Shown here: positions 45,962 through 55,229 of the stretch, in pieces
How the letters are laid out: each line of letters begins with the position of its first letter
Numbering within the stretch: the first letter of the stretch is position 1
Assembly (NCBI RefSeq): GCF_014696345.1
Contig: NZ_JACJPY010000018.1
Location: 1-57,091 of the forward strand
Origin: Pseudanabaena cinerea FACHB-1277
Lineage (GTDB): Bacteria; Cyanobacteriota; Cyanobacteriia; Pseudanabaenales; Pseudanabaenaceae
DNA: 57,091 bases
Reading direction: 5' to 3'
Notes under the pieces: generated by a model
The model's input: the letters and a program-made list of their open reading frames with translations, nothing else
Databases searched by the model: none
Told to the model about the DNA's origin: nothing
Position numbers and translations under genes: made by a program

Positions 45962-48900
45962 TTAGATCTTTTCGCGCGTTGACTCGGCATCATCGGGATC
46001 ATAGCCAATGTCGCCGACAAAGCAGAAGGAGAGCATGAGGTCAAACACATTGCGATCTATCTTGAGTTTGGGTGGATTAGGTTCATTTTTAGGTTCCAGC
46101 ATTCGTGTGATGTCGCTGGTAAATTTGCGCCATTCTCTTTGGGCATAGCGATCGCTTTGTGTGGCTGTGGGCTTGATGGGTTTGAGGAGTTTGTCTAAAT
46201 AAATTTCAAGGGGCTTGCCTTCTTGTACAGTTTCTTCAAAAAGTACGTCAATTTCTTCAAAGAGGTTTCGCATATAGGTGGGGTAGCGACCTGAGAGGGC
46301 GAGAAATGACATGACGATACGTTTGTCGTCATCTGTGGGGGTTTTTGATGTTTTTTGGCTACGAGTTGCCCAGATGATTTGCAGGATCTTGTAGATATTG
46401 ATTAGGCGTTTGGCGGTGCGGGGGGTGATGTCTACGTGTTTGCAGCAGTTGACTAATAGTTGAAACTCTGATTCTTCAAATTCGATGGTTTGGGCGATGG
46501 TTTCGAGGAATGTAGTCTCATCGGTGGAGGTTGAGGCTTGTGTGGTTTGAGTGGAGATGGATTGTGAATTTTCTAAGGATTCTGGGGTGTCGATCTCAGA
46601 TAGTTCAGGCTCGATAACATCAGGTGTCTGAACATTTAGCTCGGCTAAAGGTGCGATCGCTTCTTGTATTTCTTCCTGTATTTCTGTTTTTGGGGTGATG
46701 TCGTCTTTTTCAACAGGTTTTGATGGAGCTTTGGCTACTTTGGTTTGGGCGCGAAGGTAGCCGTCAATGTTTGCGGATGAGATAGGGCGCATTCGGTAGG
46801 GAATCTGGATGATTTTTTCGAGATAGTCAAGTCCAGATGGTTTGCCGCCGCGTTTGAGAACACCTTCGTAGACCTGTTCTAGGGCGCGGGCAATATAGCG
46901 ATCGTCAATGCCTAATACGACTATGAATAGCTTTGTGTTGAGCAGTAGTTGGACTGATTCGAGGACTTCGACAACGCGATCGGGTGGGCAACGATCTAGG
47001 TCATCAATGTAGAGAACGACTCTCGCTGGACCTCTTGGGAAGAACTTTTTTAATTCTTCGCGGTTATGTTGCCAATCGGTGAGGCGATCAGAGAGGGCGG
47101 CAAGATCTTGCTTGACCTGTTGCATGAGTCCCAGTCGTTTGCCATAGTCGTCAACTTCGAGCCGATCGCTTACAAAGTCCATGAGCGAAGCATAGTTGGC
47201 GGTGAGTCCTACGCGCTGTTTTTGTTCTGCGACTTGGAGCTTGAGTTGGGCAACTTCTTTGACAAGGTTTTCAGAATCGCTTTGCTTTTGTTTTAGCAAG
47301 AACTCGCGATCGCTTTGAATTTTTGCTTGTTCTTTTTGGACGGAGTTGAGGTAATTGTTGATGGTTTTGAGGACCGGGATGAGGGTGGTGACTGCGGCGG
47401 CGATCGCGGTGATTATTTGTAAACCTGATGGAATTTTGGTGCGGATTGATTCCATCCATTGAGGGAAATTAGTGAACCAGTCACGAATTATATTGCCGAG
47501 TTCGGTGAAGTTGTTTTTGATTTCAGTGGGAATTAGGCGATCAAATAGGCTTGCTAAGCCAGTTTGTTGCAGCAAGTTTTGAGTGGCAGTGAAAATAGCT
47601 GTGCGGGTTGCGGGATCTAGGGTGAGGACGATCAATAAAGACATTATGAACAAGGCAATTAAGCCTTGCCAACTGGTGACGACTTTCTTTATTAAGGCGA
47701 TCGTCTCATTGGTGGTTTTGCCCGCTTCGGCTAACTTCTCAATTTCATTTTTGTATTTTTCAATTTCTTCTTTAGAAAACAGGAGTCGCGTAATAGCTTT
47801 GATAATGGGTGTCCAGAGTGCTGTCGCTTTGCGGTTAGCGAGTTGTTGTTTTACTTCTGCTTCGGCGCTTTTGAGTTGGCGTTGCAGTTCTTGTTCTTTT
47901 TTCTGGAGTTCCTGCTCTTGCTGTTTTAAACGCTGTTGTTCCTCTTGTTTGCTTTTATCAAGGGTATTCCACAAGTAGTTAGAATTTGATTTGGGGTCTT
48001 TCCAATCTTTAAGTTTTTTGAGGCGCTCGTTAGATTCTATAAAAGCCCTGCGTTCTTCGTCATTGTTGAGGTAAAGCACTCGCCAAAAATCGCCTCCTTT
48101 TAGCAAGGCGTTCTCAAACTCTTTCTGCTGCTTTGGATCGATTTCAGGATCTGTTACAGGTTTAGGATTTTTTCTCTGTTTGATTTTTTCTAAATTTTCT
48201 TTGCTATATTTTAAACGTTTTGGGAAGCCTTCAAGAAGTAGAAATAGCAAATGTTCTAGGACGGACTCAATCCCTTCACGCCAAGATTTATAAGATGCTT
48301 CTAAGTTGTTGGAAAAGTAGTAGTCTGACTGTTCGCCGATCCATTTGATAAATAGGAAATTGCTAATTTTTGATGCTAGATCGAAAAATTTTTTTGTGAG
48401 ACGATCAAATGGGATAACAAACAAAAGAACGAACGTAAAAGTAAGAATTGCTAGAGGAAATATAAGGAGGTGCAGAAAAAATTGAATGAGCCAGAGGTTT
48501 AGAATTTGTTGGATGAATATTACAATGGCTGTTTGTAAACGTTTGATGAGCGTCTGAATTGTTTTCGTTAGATTTTTGTAGGGGTTATAGATAAAGCGCT
48601 CGATATTGCGAGTCGATGATGATTTTTCTGAAAAGTTAGATTCTGGTTGCTCTTTTTTATTCTCTTGAGGGACTGGAGAGTTACTTAGAAAAGTTCCGAT
48701 CTGCCGTTCTAACGTAATTTGGCGATTTAATTCATAGAAAATTTCCTGCATTAGACTTGCCCAGAGGTCAGACTTAGCATAAGTCCAGGCATTGAAACTA
48801 ATTTGATAGATATGCCCCACGTGGGGAGACAGGATTTGGATGTCGTTAGAAGAGTTGGGATCGCCCCAAGCTTGAAGTCTTGTGAGTTCTTGCTTACGAA

Positions 48901-50134
48901 TTGCCTCGATCCTTTGTTGAATTAGATTCATACCGAAGGATTTGCCACTGCCCCAACTACCCAAGATTGCCACAGCCATCGGCGGTTGGAGACTGCGTAG
49001 CATCAGCACTGTTGCCATAGCCTCGATTTCATCCTGAACGTTTAGGCAATCCTTACCCTGCGACGAATCGTTGGCAACACCTTGAGGAATCTCGATCTGT
49101 CTGCTGCGATCTGCCAAGTTAGCGATCGGATTGCCATCTAGAGTCCACAGGCGAATTGTCTTGTCCTGACTACCCGAAATGATCGCCTTACCATCTGGAC
49201 TAAAGGCAACTGACCTTACACGATCCCTATGCCCTTGGAAAGGATTCCGAATTTGGTTACCCTGCAAATCCCACAACCGCAGCGTATTGTCCTGACTCCC
49301 CGAAACGATCTCCCTTCCATTGGGGCTAAAGGCTACTGACAAGACAATATCCCCATGCTCTCGGAAAGGATTCTGAATTTGGTTGCCCTGCAAATCCCAC
49401 AACCGTAACGTCTTGTCACAACTACCTGAAACGATCACCTTGCCATCGGGGCTAAAGGCTACTGACAAGATAATATCCCCATGCCCTCGGAAAGGATTCT
49501 GAATTTGGTTGCCCTGCAAATCCCATAACCGTAACGTCTTGTCACGACTACCCGAAACGATCACCTTGCCATCTGGACTAAAGGCTACTGACCAGACCCT
49601 AGCCTCATGCCCTTTAAAAGGAGCGCCGATTTGGTTGCCCTGCAAATCCCACAACCGCAGCGTCTTGTCATGACTGCCCGAAACGATCGCCTTGCCATCG
49701 GGGCTAAAGGCTACTGAACTGACCACACCCTTATGCCCTTGGAATGGTTGCCCAATTTGGTTGCCCTGCAAATCCCACAACCGCAGCGTCTTGTCATCAC
49801 TGCCCGAAACGATCGCCTTGCCATCGGGGCTAAAGGCTACTGAACTGACCCTATCCTCATGCCCTTGGAAAGGTTTGCCGATGGCTGTGCCAGAAATGGC
49901 ATCAAATAGTTGCAAAGTGCCATCATTCAGCCCTGCGACGATCTTGCGTCCATCGGGTGAGAATGCGGTTGAGAGTACCGCGCTCCCAAGGTTCGCAAAA
50001 ATCACGGGTTCGGCGCTATCCTCGGCGGCTGACTCAGATTGAACAGGAGATTCTTCTGCAAAAGACAACTCCTGCACCTCCTGTTGCATCTGCTGCTGCA
50101 TTGGTTGCGCTTCTGACGAAAATTCAGCATCCAT
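45962..50134 (-). CDS. WD40-repeat KAP-type P-loop NTPase
   Basis: 1390 residues. Low-complexity Gln/Glu start (1-45), then seven WD40 blades (about 50-340), a KAP NTPase with Walker A GSWGSGKS (392-399) and Walker B VVLYIDDLDRCPPDR (about 1040-1050). Between them are membrane segments (about 545-580, 820-835 and 900-920) and two coiled coils (about 715-770 and 950-1000), the inserted-helix design typical of KAP ATPases. The C-terminal 350 residues continue the KAP fold after an acidic linker. KAP proteins are membrane-associated NTPases, some linked to phage exclusion (PifA); the WD40 fusion suggests a sensing or scaffold propeller. Single gene. Defence is possible but unproven. Confidence 0.88.
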   Translation of the reverse strand: MDAEFSSEAQPMQQQMQQEVQELSFAEESPVQSESAAEDSAEPVIFANLGSAVLSTAFSPDGRKIVAGLNDGTLQLFDAISGTAIGKPFQGHEDRVSSVAFSPDGKAIVSGSDDKTLRLWDLQGNQIGQPFQGHKGVVSSVAFSPDGKAIVSGSHDKTLRLWDLQGNQIGAPFKGHEARVWSVAFSPDGKVIVSGSRDKTLRLWDLQGNQIQNPFRGHGDIILSVAFSPDGKVIVSGSCDKTLRLWDLQGNQIQNPFREHGDIVLSVAFSPNGREIVSGSQDNTLRLWDLQGNQIRNPFQGHRDRVRSVAFSPDGKAIISGSQDKTIRLWTLDGNPIANLADRSRQIEIPQGVANDSSQGKDCLNVQDEIEAMATVLMLRSLQPPMAVAILGSWGSGKSFGMNLIQQRIEAIRKQELTRLQAWGDPNSSNDIQILSPHVGHIYQISFNAWTYAKSDLWASLMQEIFYELNRQITLERQIGTFLSNSPVPQENKKEQPESNFSEKSSSTRNIERFIYNPYKNLTKTIQTLIKRLQTAIVIFIQQILNLWLIQFFLHLLIFPLAILTFTFVLLFVIPFDRLTKKFFDLASKISNFLFIKWIGEQSDYYFSNNLEASYKSWREGIESVLEHLLFLLLEGFPKRLKYSKENLEKIKQRKNPKPVTDPEIDPKQQKEFENALLKGGDFWRVLYLNNDEERRAFIESNERLKKLKDWKDPKSNSNYLWNTLDKSKQEEQQRLKQQEQELQKKEQELQRQLKSAEAEVKQQLANRKATALWTPIIKAITRLLFSKEEIEKYKNEIEKLAEAGKTTNETIALIKKVVTSWQGLIALFIMSLLIVLTLDPATRTAIFTATQNLLQQTGLASLFDRLIPTEIKNNFTELGNIIRDWFTNFPQWMESIRTKIPSGLQIITAIAAAVTTLIPVLKTINNYLNSVQKEQAKIQSDREFLLKQKQSDSENLVKEVAQLKLQVAEQKQRVGLTANYASLMDFVSDRLEVDDYGKRLGLMQQVKQDLAALSDRLTDWQHNREELKKFFPRGPARVVLYIDDLDRCPPDRVVEVLESVQLLLNTKLFIVVLGIDDRYIARALEQVYEGVLKRGGKPSGLDYLEKIIQIPYRMRPISSANIDGYLRAQTKVAKAPSKPVEKDDITPKTEIQEEIQEAIAPLAELNVQTPDVIEPELSEIDTPESLENSQSISTQTTQASTSTDETTFLETIAQTIEFEESEFQLLVNCCKHVDITPRTAKRLINIYKILQIIWATRSQKTSKTPTDDDKRIVMSFLALSGRYPTYMRNLFEEIDVLFEETVQEGKPLEIYLDKLLKPIKPTATQSDRYAQREWRKFTSDITRMLEPKNEPNPPKLKIDRNVFDLMLSFCFVGDIGYDPDDAESTREKI
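49110..49990. repeat. DNA-level repeats encoding WD40 blades
   Basis: Blades 2-6 are built from about 126-base units that are nearly identical at the nucleotide level, including synonymous positions (for example the block reading TTGGTTGCCCTGCAAATCCC recurs in five units). Recent duplication or gene conversion is implied. Confidence 0.85.
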
Positions 50135-50182
50135 GAAATTTTATTGGGTTGGAGACAGATTAATGATTTACAACAAAAAACT

Positions 50183-50366
50183 TGTAGGGGTAGAGCATTC
50201 GCGGCAATGTTCATAAATTATCACCAAAATTTCGATAGGCAAATGCTTTACCCTCTTCGCCTTCACCGATAAATTGTCCCTGCGTTACGAGTTTAGGGCA
50301 AAGCATTTCCAAATTCCAAACAATCTCGAAACTTATAAATTTCCGTGGGAATGCTATGCCCCTACA
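50183..50366. repeat. Two adjacent palindromic MITE-like units
   Basis: Unit A begins TGTAGGGGTAGAGCATTC (50183) and ends AAATGCTTTACCCTC (about 50256). Unit B begins AGGGCAAAGCATTTCC (about 50293) and ends GGAATGCTATGCCCCTACA (50366). The ends of both units are versions of the same inverted repeat. No reading frame. Confidence 0.75.
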
Positions 50367-50417
50367 TGGCGATCGCACCGCGTATACACAAGTCAGTCCG
50401 TCTTTATTTAAATATAT

Positions 50418-50665
50418 CGAAGCCCCCTAAATCTCACAATGATGGGGAACTTTGAAAGAATTTTATTTTCTTGTTCCCCCAGAATTGTGGGGGCTAGGGG
50501 GCGATTAATAGTTGACTTGACTGGAGTTTGAGACTTGTGTGTACAAGGTCGCTTAAAAAGGGGGACTCTTAAAAAGGGGGACTGAGGAGAATCTAAACCT
50601 TAAAACCTAGACAGAGATCTTTGTGTACGCCGTAGCTTTCGTAAGGGGGCTAGGGGGGATCAATT
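50418..50665. repeat. Dispersed C/G-tract palindromic repeat, copy 3
   Basis: Inverted arms GCCCCCTAAATCTCAC... and ...GTGGGGGCTAGGGGGC enclose AT-rich sequence. Then comes a unit (50594-50665) with TTGTGTACGCCGTAGCTTTC and GTAAGGGGGCTAGGGGGG, matching copy 1 at 18391-18462 over about 72 bases. A partial extra copy (GACTTGTGTGTACA) is at 50532. Confidence 0.75.
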
Positions 50666-50732
50666 AGTAATTCTAGCGATCGCAGATATATAAAACCAAG
50701 AATTAGCATTGTGGTGCTTTGTGCCGCAACGT

Positions 50733-52217
50733 CTAATTTTTCACTGGAAAGGTAGTATCCTTTGAATTATTTAATCGACGGGTATTTTTGGATTGCGAAA
50801 AAATTCGGTAATTATCAAAATTAGGGTCATGGTTAACATCAGCTAAATTTTGATTGTGAATATTATGCTGTCTATGGGGCTGAGGTTGAGGATCAAGATA
50901 CTCATTATAAATGCGATCGCAATCATTATGATGCCCATGGAGAGACTCAGCATTATGCATCTTGATCAAGGAATAATCTGTATCATCATCAAAAATAGCG
51001 AGAGTAACATTCAGCACATCCAAAAACTTAATAAAATCGTTGCATTCTTCTTCACTATAAACACTAAAGAAATTGATCAACTCAGCAACATAGCCTTCTA
51101 AATATCTACGACTATCAGGACATAGCAAAACAATTTTGAGGAGAATGATGATTAAACCTAAAAAATTTTGAGCATTGAGTGCAAATTTCAGAAATCGTGA
51201 AGGATGGCGATATTCATCTAACAAAATATGCTTCAGAAGTCGATTGCAGATAATATTTAATAGGCTAATCTGCATCTGTTGATTATCGTCACGCTCCAAC
51301 AAATTTACGGGCTTAGAAATAATTATTTCCTTAAGATTGAATGGATCTAAACTATTTGCAGATATTCCCAAATAATCTACTAACTTATCTTTGAATTCGC
51401 CAAAACTAAGATTGCGAATCTGTTTATATAGATTTTGAGCGATATTGCGAAATTTTTGATTCCCCTGCTTATTAAGAACCATTTTAATCAGATTTAAAAC
51501 CCCATCACCTAGGCTAGTTGGATTTTTGAGTTGAGGATTACTGCCTCTTGCATCGATCTTGGCTGTGTATAATGCTAGATCAAACTTGAATTGTTTTTTT
51601 AGCTTGCGCGATAGGTTTGCTGCATAGACTCGCTGCTCAATCGATTTACTGGTGTCGTTTGATTCTGATGCTAGAATGTAAGTAGAGAAACGTTCCGCCC
51701 AACTATCATAGCTATGCTGAATTGTAGGTCTTCCTGATAGCGATCGCAGTTTGTTATATTCTTGACTTTGGACAAATTTCTGTAGCCACTGCTTCAGGGT
51801 TTTAAGCTTAGTAACTTTAGTGGGAGTGCTAATAAAATTTGATAGAAATAAATCAACTAACTGCTGACAAGCATTGATATTTCTATTGACAATCCAATTA
51901 TTATTCAAAATATAGCAACAGCGTAGGATTGTATATTTAAAATCTTCTTCTTTATCATAAAAAATAATTTCTCCAAGGGCATAGTATGCTGCGGAGTTAT
52001 CAATTGGCTCATACCGAATAAATAACTTGTTGAACTGGTCTAAAATTTCATCATCACTGTAGGTTTTAATGATTTCTAGAAAGAAGTTATAAATACATTG
52101 CTGGGCTTTATCAATGTTGCCTGCGGTAATACTGGAGGAGTCGTCACGGCTATGACTAAAACCGTGATCAGGATTATATTGATTATGATTGTGAAAATTT
52201 TTCATAACTAATTTCAA
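50733..52217 (-). CDS. Large hypothetical protein, helical (494 aa)
   Basis: Mostly alpha-helical through about residue 400, with long Leu/Ile/Lys-rich helices like a helical-repeat scaffold; residues 355-375 are hydrophobic but probably buried rather than membrane-spanning. Asn/His/Asp-rich disordered ends (1-30 and about 425-494, with HNHNQ- and QPQPHRQH-type runs). No catalytic motif and no recognised domain. AT-rich relative to neighbours. It lies downstream of nothing on its strand, so it is monocistronic. Confidence 0.65.
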   Translation of the reverse strand: MKLVMKNFHNHNQYNPDHGFSHSRDDSSSITAGNIDKAQQCIYNFFLEIIKTYSDDEILDQFNKLFIRYEPIDNSAAYYALGEIIFYDKEEDFKYTILRCCYILNNNWIVNRNINACQQLVDLFLSNFISTPTKVTKLKTLKQWLQKFVQSQEYNKLRSLSGRPTIQHSYDSWAERFSTYILASESNDTSKSIEQRVYAANLSRKLKKQFKFDLALYTAKIDARGSNPQLKNPTSLGDGVLNLIKMVLNKQGNQKFRNIAQNLYKQIRNLSFGEFKDKLVDYLGISANSLDPFNLKEIIISKPVNLLERDDNQQMQISLLNIICNRLLKHILLDEYRHPSRFLKFALNAQNFLGLIIILLKIVLLCPDSRRYLEGYVAELINFFSVYSEEECNDFIKFLDVLNVTLAIFDDDTDYSLIKMHNAESLHGHHNDCDRIYNEYLDPQPQPHRQHNIHNQNLADVNHDPNFDNYRIFSQSKNTRRLNNSKDTTFPVKN

Positions 52218-52522
52218 TGCTCACTTGCGGCCTATTGAGGCTTTGAGTAGTGCGGAGAGATTATTAGAAGCGTTGTGGAGCGACACCTCCAGCAATTTTT
52301 CTGGATATTCTAATTAAGCGCAAAGCACTTAATGTTATTTCATCTGTGAGATTAACAACCTACTCAGTCGAGAGTTACGGTAAGTTAGTTGAACATATTC
52401 TACTGTAGGCTGCTCTGTTAGTATTTTAGAGTATTTTAGTATGCAGCCAGATTTGGGATTTATTTCGCCTAGTTGGCAATAAATCTTTAATTGAGTCTTG
52501 GGAAATTAACAAACCAAGACTG
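52218..52522. other. Intergenic region, no feature seen
   Basis: About 305 AT-rich bases between divergent genes; presumably holds both promoters. No repeat or RNA recognised. Confidence 0.4.
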
Positions 52523-52558
52523 ATGATAGCTATAAGTCCACTCCATAGATTGATAAAA

Positions 52559-53182
52559 ATGCCATCTTTCAAAATTTTTGATAACGACATCGACTTTGAT
52601 ACGCTTCAAGAATATTTAGGTTCTGAAGCGATCGCCATTGATACAGAAACAATGGGGTTAATTCCTCGGCGCGATCGCCTTTGTTTGGTGCAAATTTGTA
52701 ACCACAAAGATATTGTTAGCATTGTCAAGATTGGACAGGGTATATCGGAAGCGGTCAACCTGAAATATTTACTAGAAGCCGATGCCGTTACTAAGGTTTT
52801 TCATTTTGCTAGATTTGATGTGGCGATGCTAGAAGCGCACCTTGGCATTGCCACACACCCAATTTTTTGTACAAAAATCGCGAGTAAGCTCGCCCGCACC
52901 TACACCGATAAGCATGGGCTGAAGGAATTAGTAAAAGAGTTGCAGGGAATAGAGCTTGATAAGACTTCCCAAAGTTCGGATTGGGGCAATGTGGGAGCGC
53001 TTTCAGATGAACAGCTAAAATATGCGGCGAATGATGTGCTGTATTTGTTACCAGTCTATCACAAATTGATTGGTATGCTAATTCGCGAAAATCGTTATGA
53101 CCTTGCCAAAGCCTGTTTTGCCAATATACCCACTTTGGTTTATTTGGACTTGCTGGGTTATGCCGATGTGTTTGCCCATTAA
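52559..53182 (+). CDS. RNase D-type 3'-5' exonuclease (DEDDy)
   Basis: 207 residues from ATG 52559; an upstream in-frame ATG at 52523 would add 12 residues. Exo I AIDTETMGL (Asp, Glu), Exo II HFARFDVAML (Asp) and Exo III YAANDVLYL (Tyr, Asp) give a complete DEDDy site. It lacks the HRDC domains of full RNase D, as do the short cyanobacterial versions. Likely trims RNA 3' ends. Confidence 0.9.
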   Translation: MPSFKIFDNDIDFDTLQEYLGSEAIAIDTETMGLIPRRDRLCLVQICNHKDIVSIVKIGQGISEAVNLKYLLEADAVTKVFHFARFDVAMLEAHLGIATHPIFCTKIASKLARTYTDKHGLKELVKELQGIELDKTSQSSDWGNVGALSDEQLKYAANDVLYLLPVYHKLIGMLIRENRYDLAKACFANIPTLVYLDLLGYADVFAH

Positions 53183-53257
53183 AGTCCAAGGCAAATCTTG
53201 ATGGCGCGGTTACTTTGCGCCGCTATCAAGGGATGCTAGTTACCATAAACAAATATC

Positions 53258-54595
53258 ATGCCAAACTCAACTCTCCAAGGTTTTCGAGCCAGTTTTTTAG
53301 ATGCGATCGCCGATCCGTTTTATATGCCTGAATCTGAATGTATCAGGTATTTCGGCGATGGTTTATTGATCGTTGAGGATGGCAAGGTTAAGGAAATTGG
53401 CAATTATGCAGATTTACAGGCGAAATATGCTGAGGTTGACATCGCTGACTATCGCGATCGCCTGATCGTTTCAGGGTTTATCGATACCCATATTCATTTC
53501 CCACAGACAGAAATGATCGCCTCCTATGGTGAGCAACTGTTGGAATGGCTGAGTACTTACACTTTTCCCACCGAGCGCAAATTTAGCGATCGCCAATATG
53601 CTGCTGACATTGCCGAGATATTTCTCGATGAGTTGCTTCGTAATGGCACAACTACGGCTTTGGTATTTACGACCGTATTTCCGCAATCCACTGATGCTTT
53701 TTTTGAGGCAGCCCAGCGCCGCAATTTACGCATGATCGCAGGTAAGGTGCTGATGGATTGTCATGCGCCTGATTATTTGACGGATACGGCGACATCTTCC
53801 TATACAGAGACAAAGCAATTAATTGAGAAATGGCACAAATGCGATCGCCTGCTCTATGCGGTTACACCCCGTTTTGCAGTTACCTCTTCATCAGAACAGT
53901 TGAGCGTGGCTGGGCGCTTGCTGCAAGAGTTTCCCGATGTCTATCTGCATACGCATCTATCAGAAAATGTGAAGGAAGTTGCCTATATTGCCGAAGCTTT
54001 CCCTGAAAGTAAAGGCTATTTAGATGTTTATGATCAGGCGGGATTGGTGGGCGAAAGGTCGATATTTGCTCACGGGGTGCAACTGACGGATCAAGAATTT
54101 GCAAGGCTAGCAGAGACAAAATCAGCGATCGCTTTCTGCCCGACTTCCAATATGTTTTTGGGCAGCGGACTATTTAAAATCGAAAAGGCGAAGTCTGTAG
54201 AAACCCCGATCAAAGTTGGTCTAGGCACTGATGTGGGCGCAGGGACTAGTTTTTCAATATTGCGTACTGCTTGCGCTGCCTATCAGGTCGCCCAACTGCG
54301 ATCGCAAAAGTTGTCACCTTTTCAGGCGCTATTTCTTGCCACTTTAGGCGGTGCAAGGGCTTTATGCCTTGAAGATCAACTCGGTAATTTTGAAACTGGC
54401 AAGGAAGCAGATTTTGTGGTGTTAAATCCGCGCTCCACTGCGATTATGGCATTACGCAATCAGCTTTTTAATTCTAATCACCCTCTCACTCTGCCAGAAG
54501 TTGCCGATCAACTATTTGCCACGCTGATCATGGGTGATGATCGGGCGATCGCCGCCACTTACATCATGGGTGAGTTGGTAAAATTCAACCAATAG
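53258..54595 (+). CDS. guaD: Guanine deaminase
   Basis: 445 residues. Amidohydrolase zinc site HIHFPQTEMIASYGEQLLEWL, VYLHTHLSE, the central His in FAHGVQL, and the late Asp in GLGTDVGAG, all in family positions. Converts guanine to xanthine for purine salvage or nitrogen use. The gene follows the exonuclease with a 75-base gap and may share its transcript. Confidence 0.94.
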   Translation: MPNSTLQGFRASFLDAIADPFYMPESECIRYFGDGLLIVEDGKVKEIGNYADLQAKYAEVDIADYRDRLIVSGFIDTHIHFPQTEMIASYGEQLLEWLSTYTFPTERKFSDRQYAADIAEIFLDELLRNGTTTALVFTTVFPQSTDAFFEAAQRRNLRMIAGKVLMDCHAPDYLTDTATSSYTETKQLIEKWHKCDRLLYAVTPRFAVTSSSEQLSVAGRLLQEFPDVYLHTHLSENVKEVAYIAEAFPESKGYLDVYDQAGLVGERSIFAHGVQLTDQEFARLAETKSAIAFCPTSNMFLGSGLFKIEKAKSVETPIKVGLGTDVGAGTSFSILRTACAAYQVAQLRSQKLSPFQALFLATLGGARALCLEDQLGNFETGKEADFVVLNPRSTAIMALRNQLFNSNHPLTLPEVADQLFATLIMGDDRAIAATYIMGELVKFNQ

Positions 54596-54666
54596 TCATG
54601 GCAAATTGTTTACAATACTAAAAGAATAATAAAAGTAAGCAGCAAAGAAATTAAAAGGAGTAAATA

Positions 54667-54762
54667 ATGGCAAAAGAACAAAAGGGCAATAAAGAGGCTA
54701 AAAAGCCCAAAAAAGATCCCTCGGAAAAGAAAGAGAAAAAAGATCCTAAAAGATACGACTAA
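54667..54762 (+). CDS. Lys-rich miniprotein (31 aa)
   Basis: MAKEQKGNK start, then almost only Lys, Glu, Pro and Asp, ending KRYD. AGGAG six bases before the ATG is a strong ribosome binding site, which is the main reason for calling it a gene. Such small basic, disordered proteins are seen in cyanobacterial genomes, but no role is known. It is 71 bases after guaD. Confidence 0.55.
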   Translation: MAKEQKGNKEAKKPKKDPSEKKEKKDPKRYD

Positions 54763-54767
54763 CTGCA

Positions 54768-54938
54768 TTAGGGCTTACACAAAACAGCTAAAAGTTGGGG
54801 CAACTTATAAATTGCCCCTGCAATAGAATCATGGTTTTGAGTGCTTCTCTGGCTTCTACCAAAGTTGACCATCACCTGATCATTAACCCGATCTGGGTAA
54901 GATTCCATAATCTTGGGAAGGGCAAGATATTTTGCCAC
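54768..54938 (-). CDS. Possible small gene or gene remnant (56 codons)
   Basis: A GTG-initiated - strand frame with protein-like composition (an ALPKIMESYPDRVNDQ stretch, then HDSIAGAIYKLPQL). Upstream the frame is open for about 25 bases to a stop. There is no clear ribosome binding site. It may be the C-terminal scrap of a lost gene. I do not recognise the family. Confidence 0.3.
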   Translation of the reverse strand: MAKYLALPKIMESYPDRVNDQVMVNFGRSQRSTQNHDSIAGAIYKLPQLLAVLCKP

Positions 54939-55229
54939 ATAAAAGCCGAGATTTTGGTTGTCTAGCTAAAAGTAAAAATCGGGAGATGCAGCGATCGCTA
55001 AAAGTGTTAAAGAATCGGCTAAAAGCATTGGAAAATAATTGGTAGCTATTACAGCAATACTCGATCAAAACTGCCACAAAAAGGATCGCAGGGCGAAGCC
55101 CCACAATGGGTTTTATATTTGAATCTATGGTGAGTTTGAAATCAAATTGTTGTAAATTTCAAACAGCAAGTTATATTTAATAGCAAATTGTCACATCGCA
55201 TTAATTATCCCTGACAGCGTTGCCCCATT

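Noticed and set aside
50733-52217. Part of a defence operon with the WD40-KAP gene
   Set aside because: Same strand, but separated by 600 bases of repeats and a different composition; no known defence domain in the product, so no operon is claimed.
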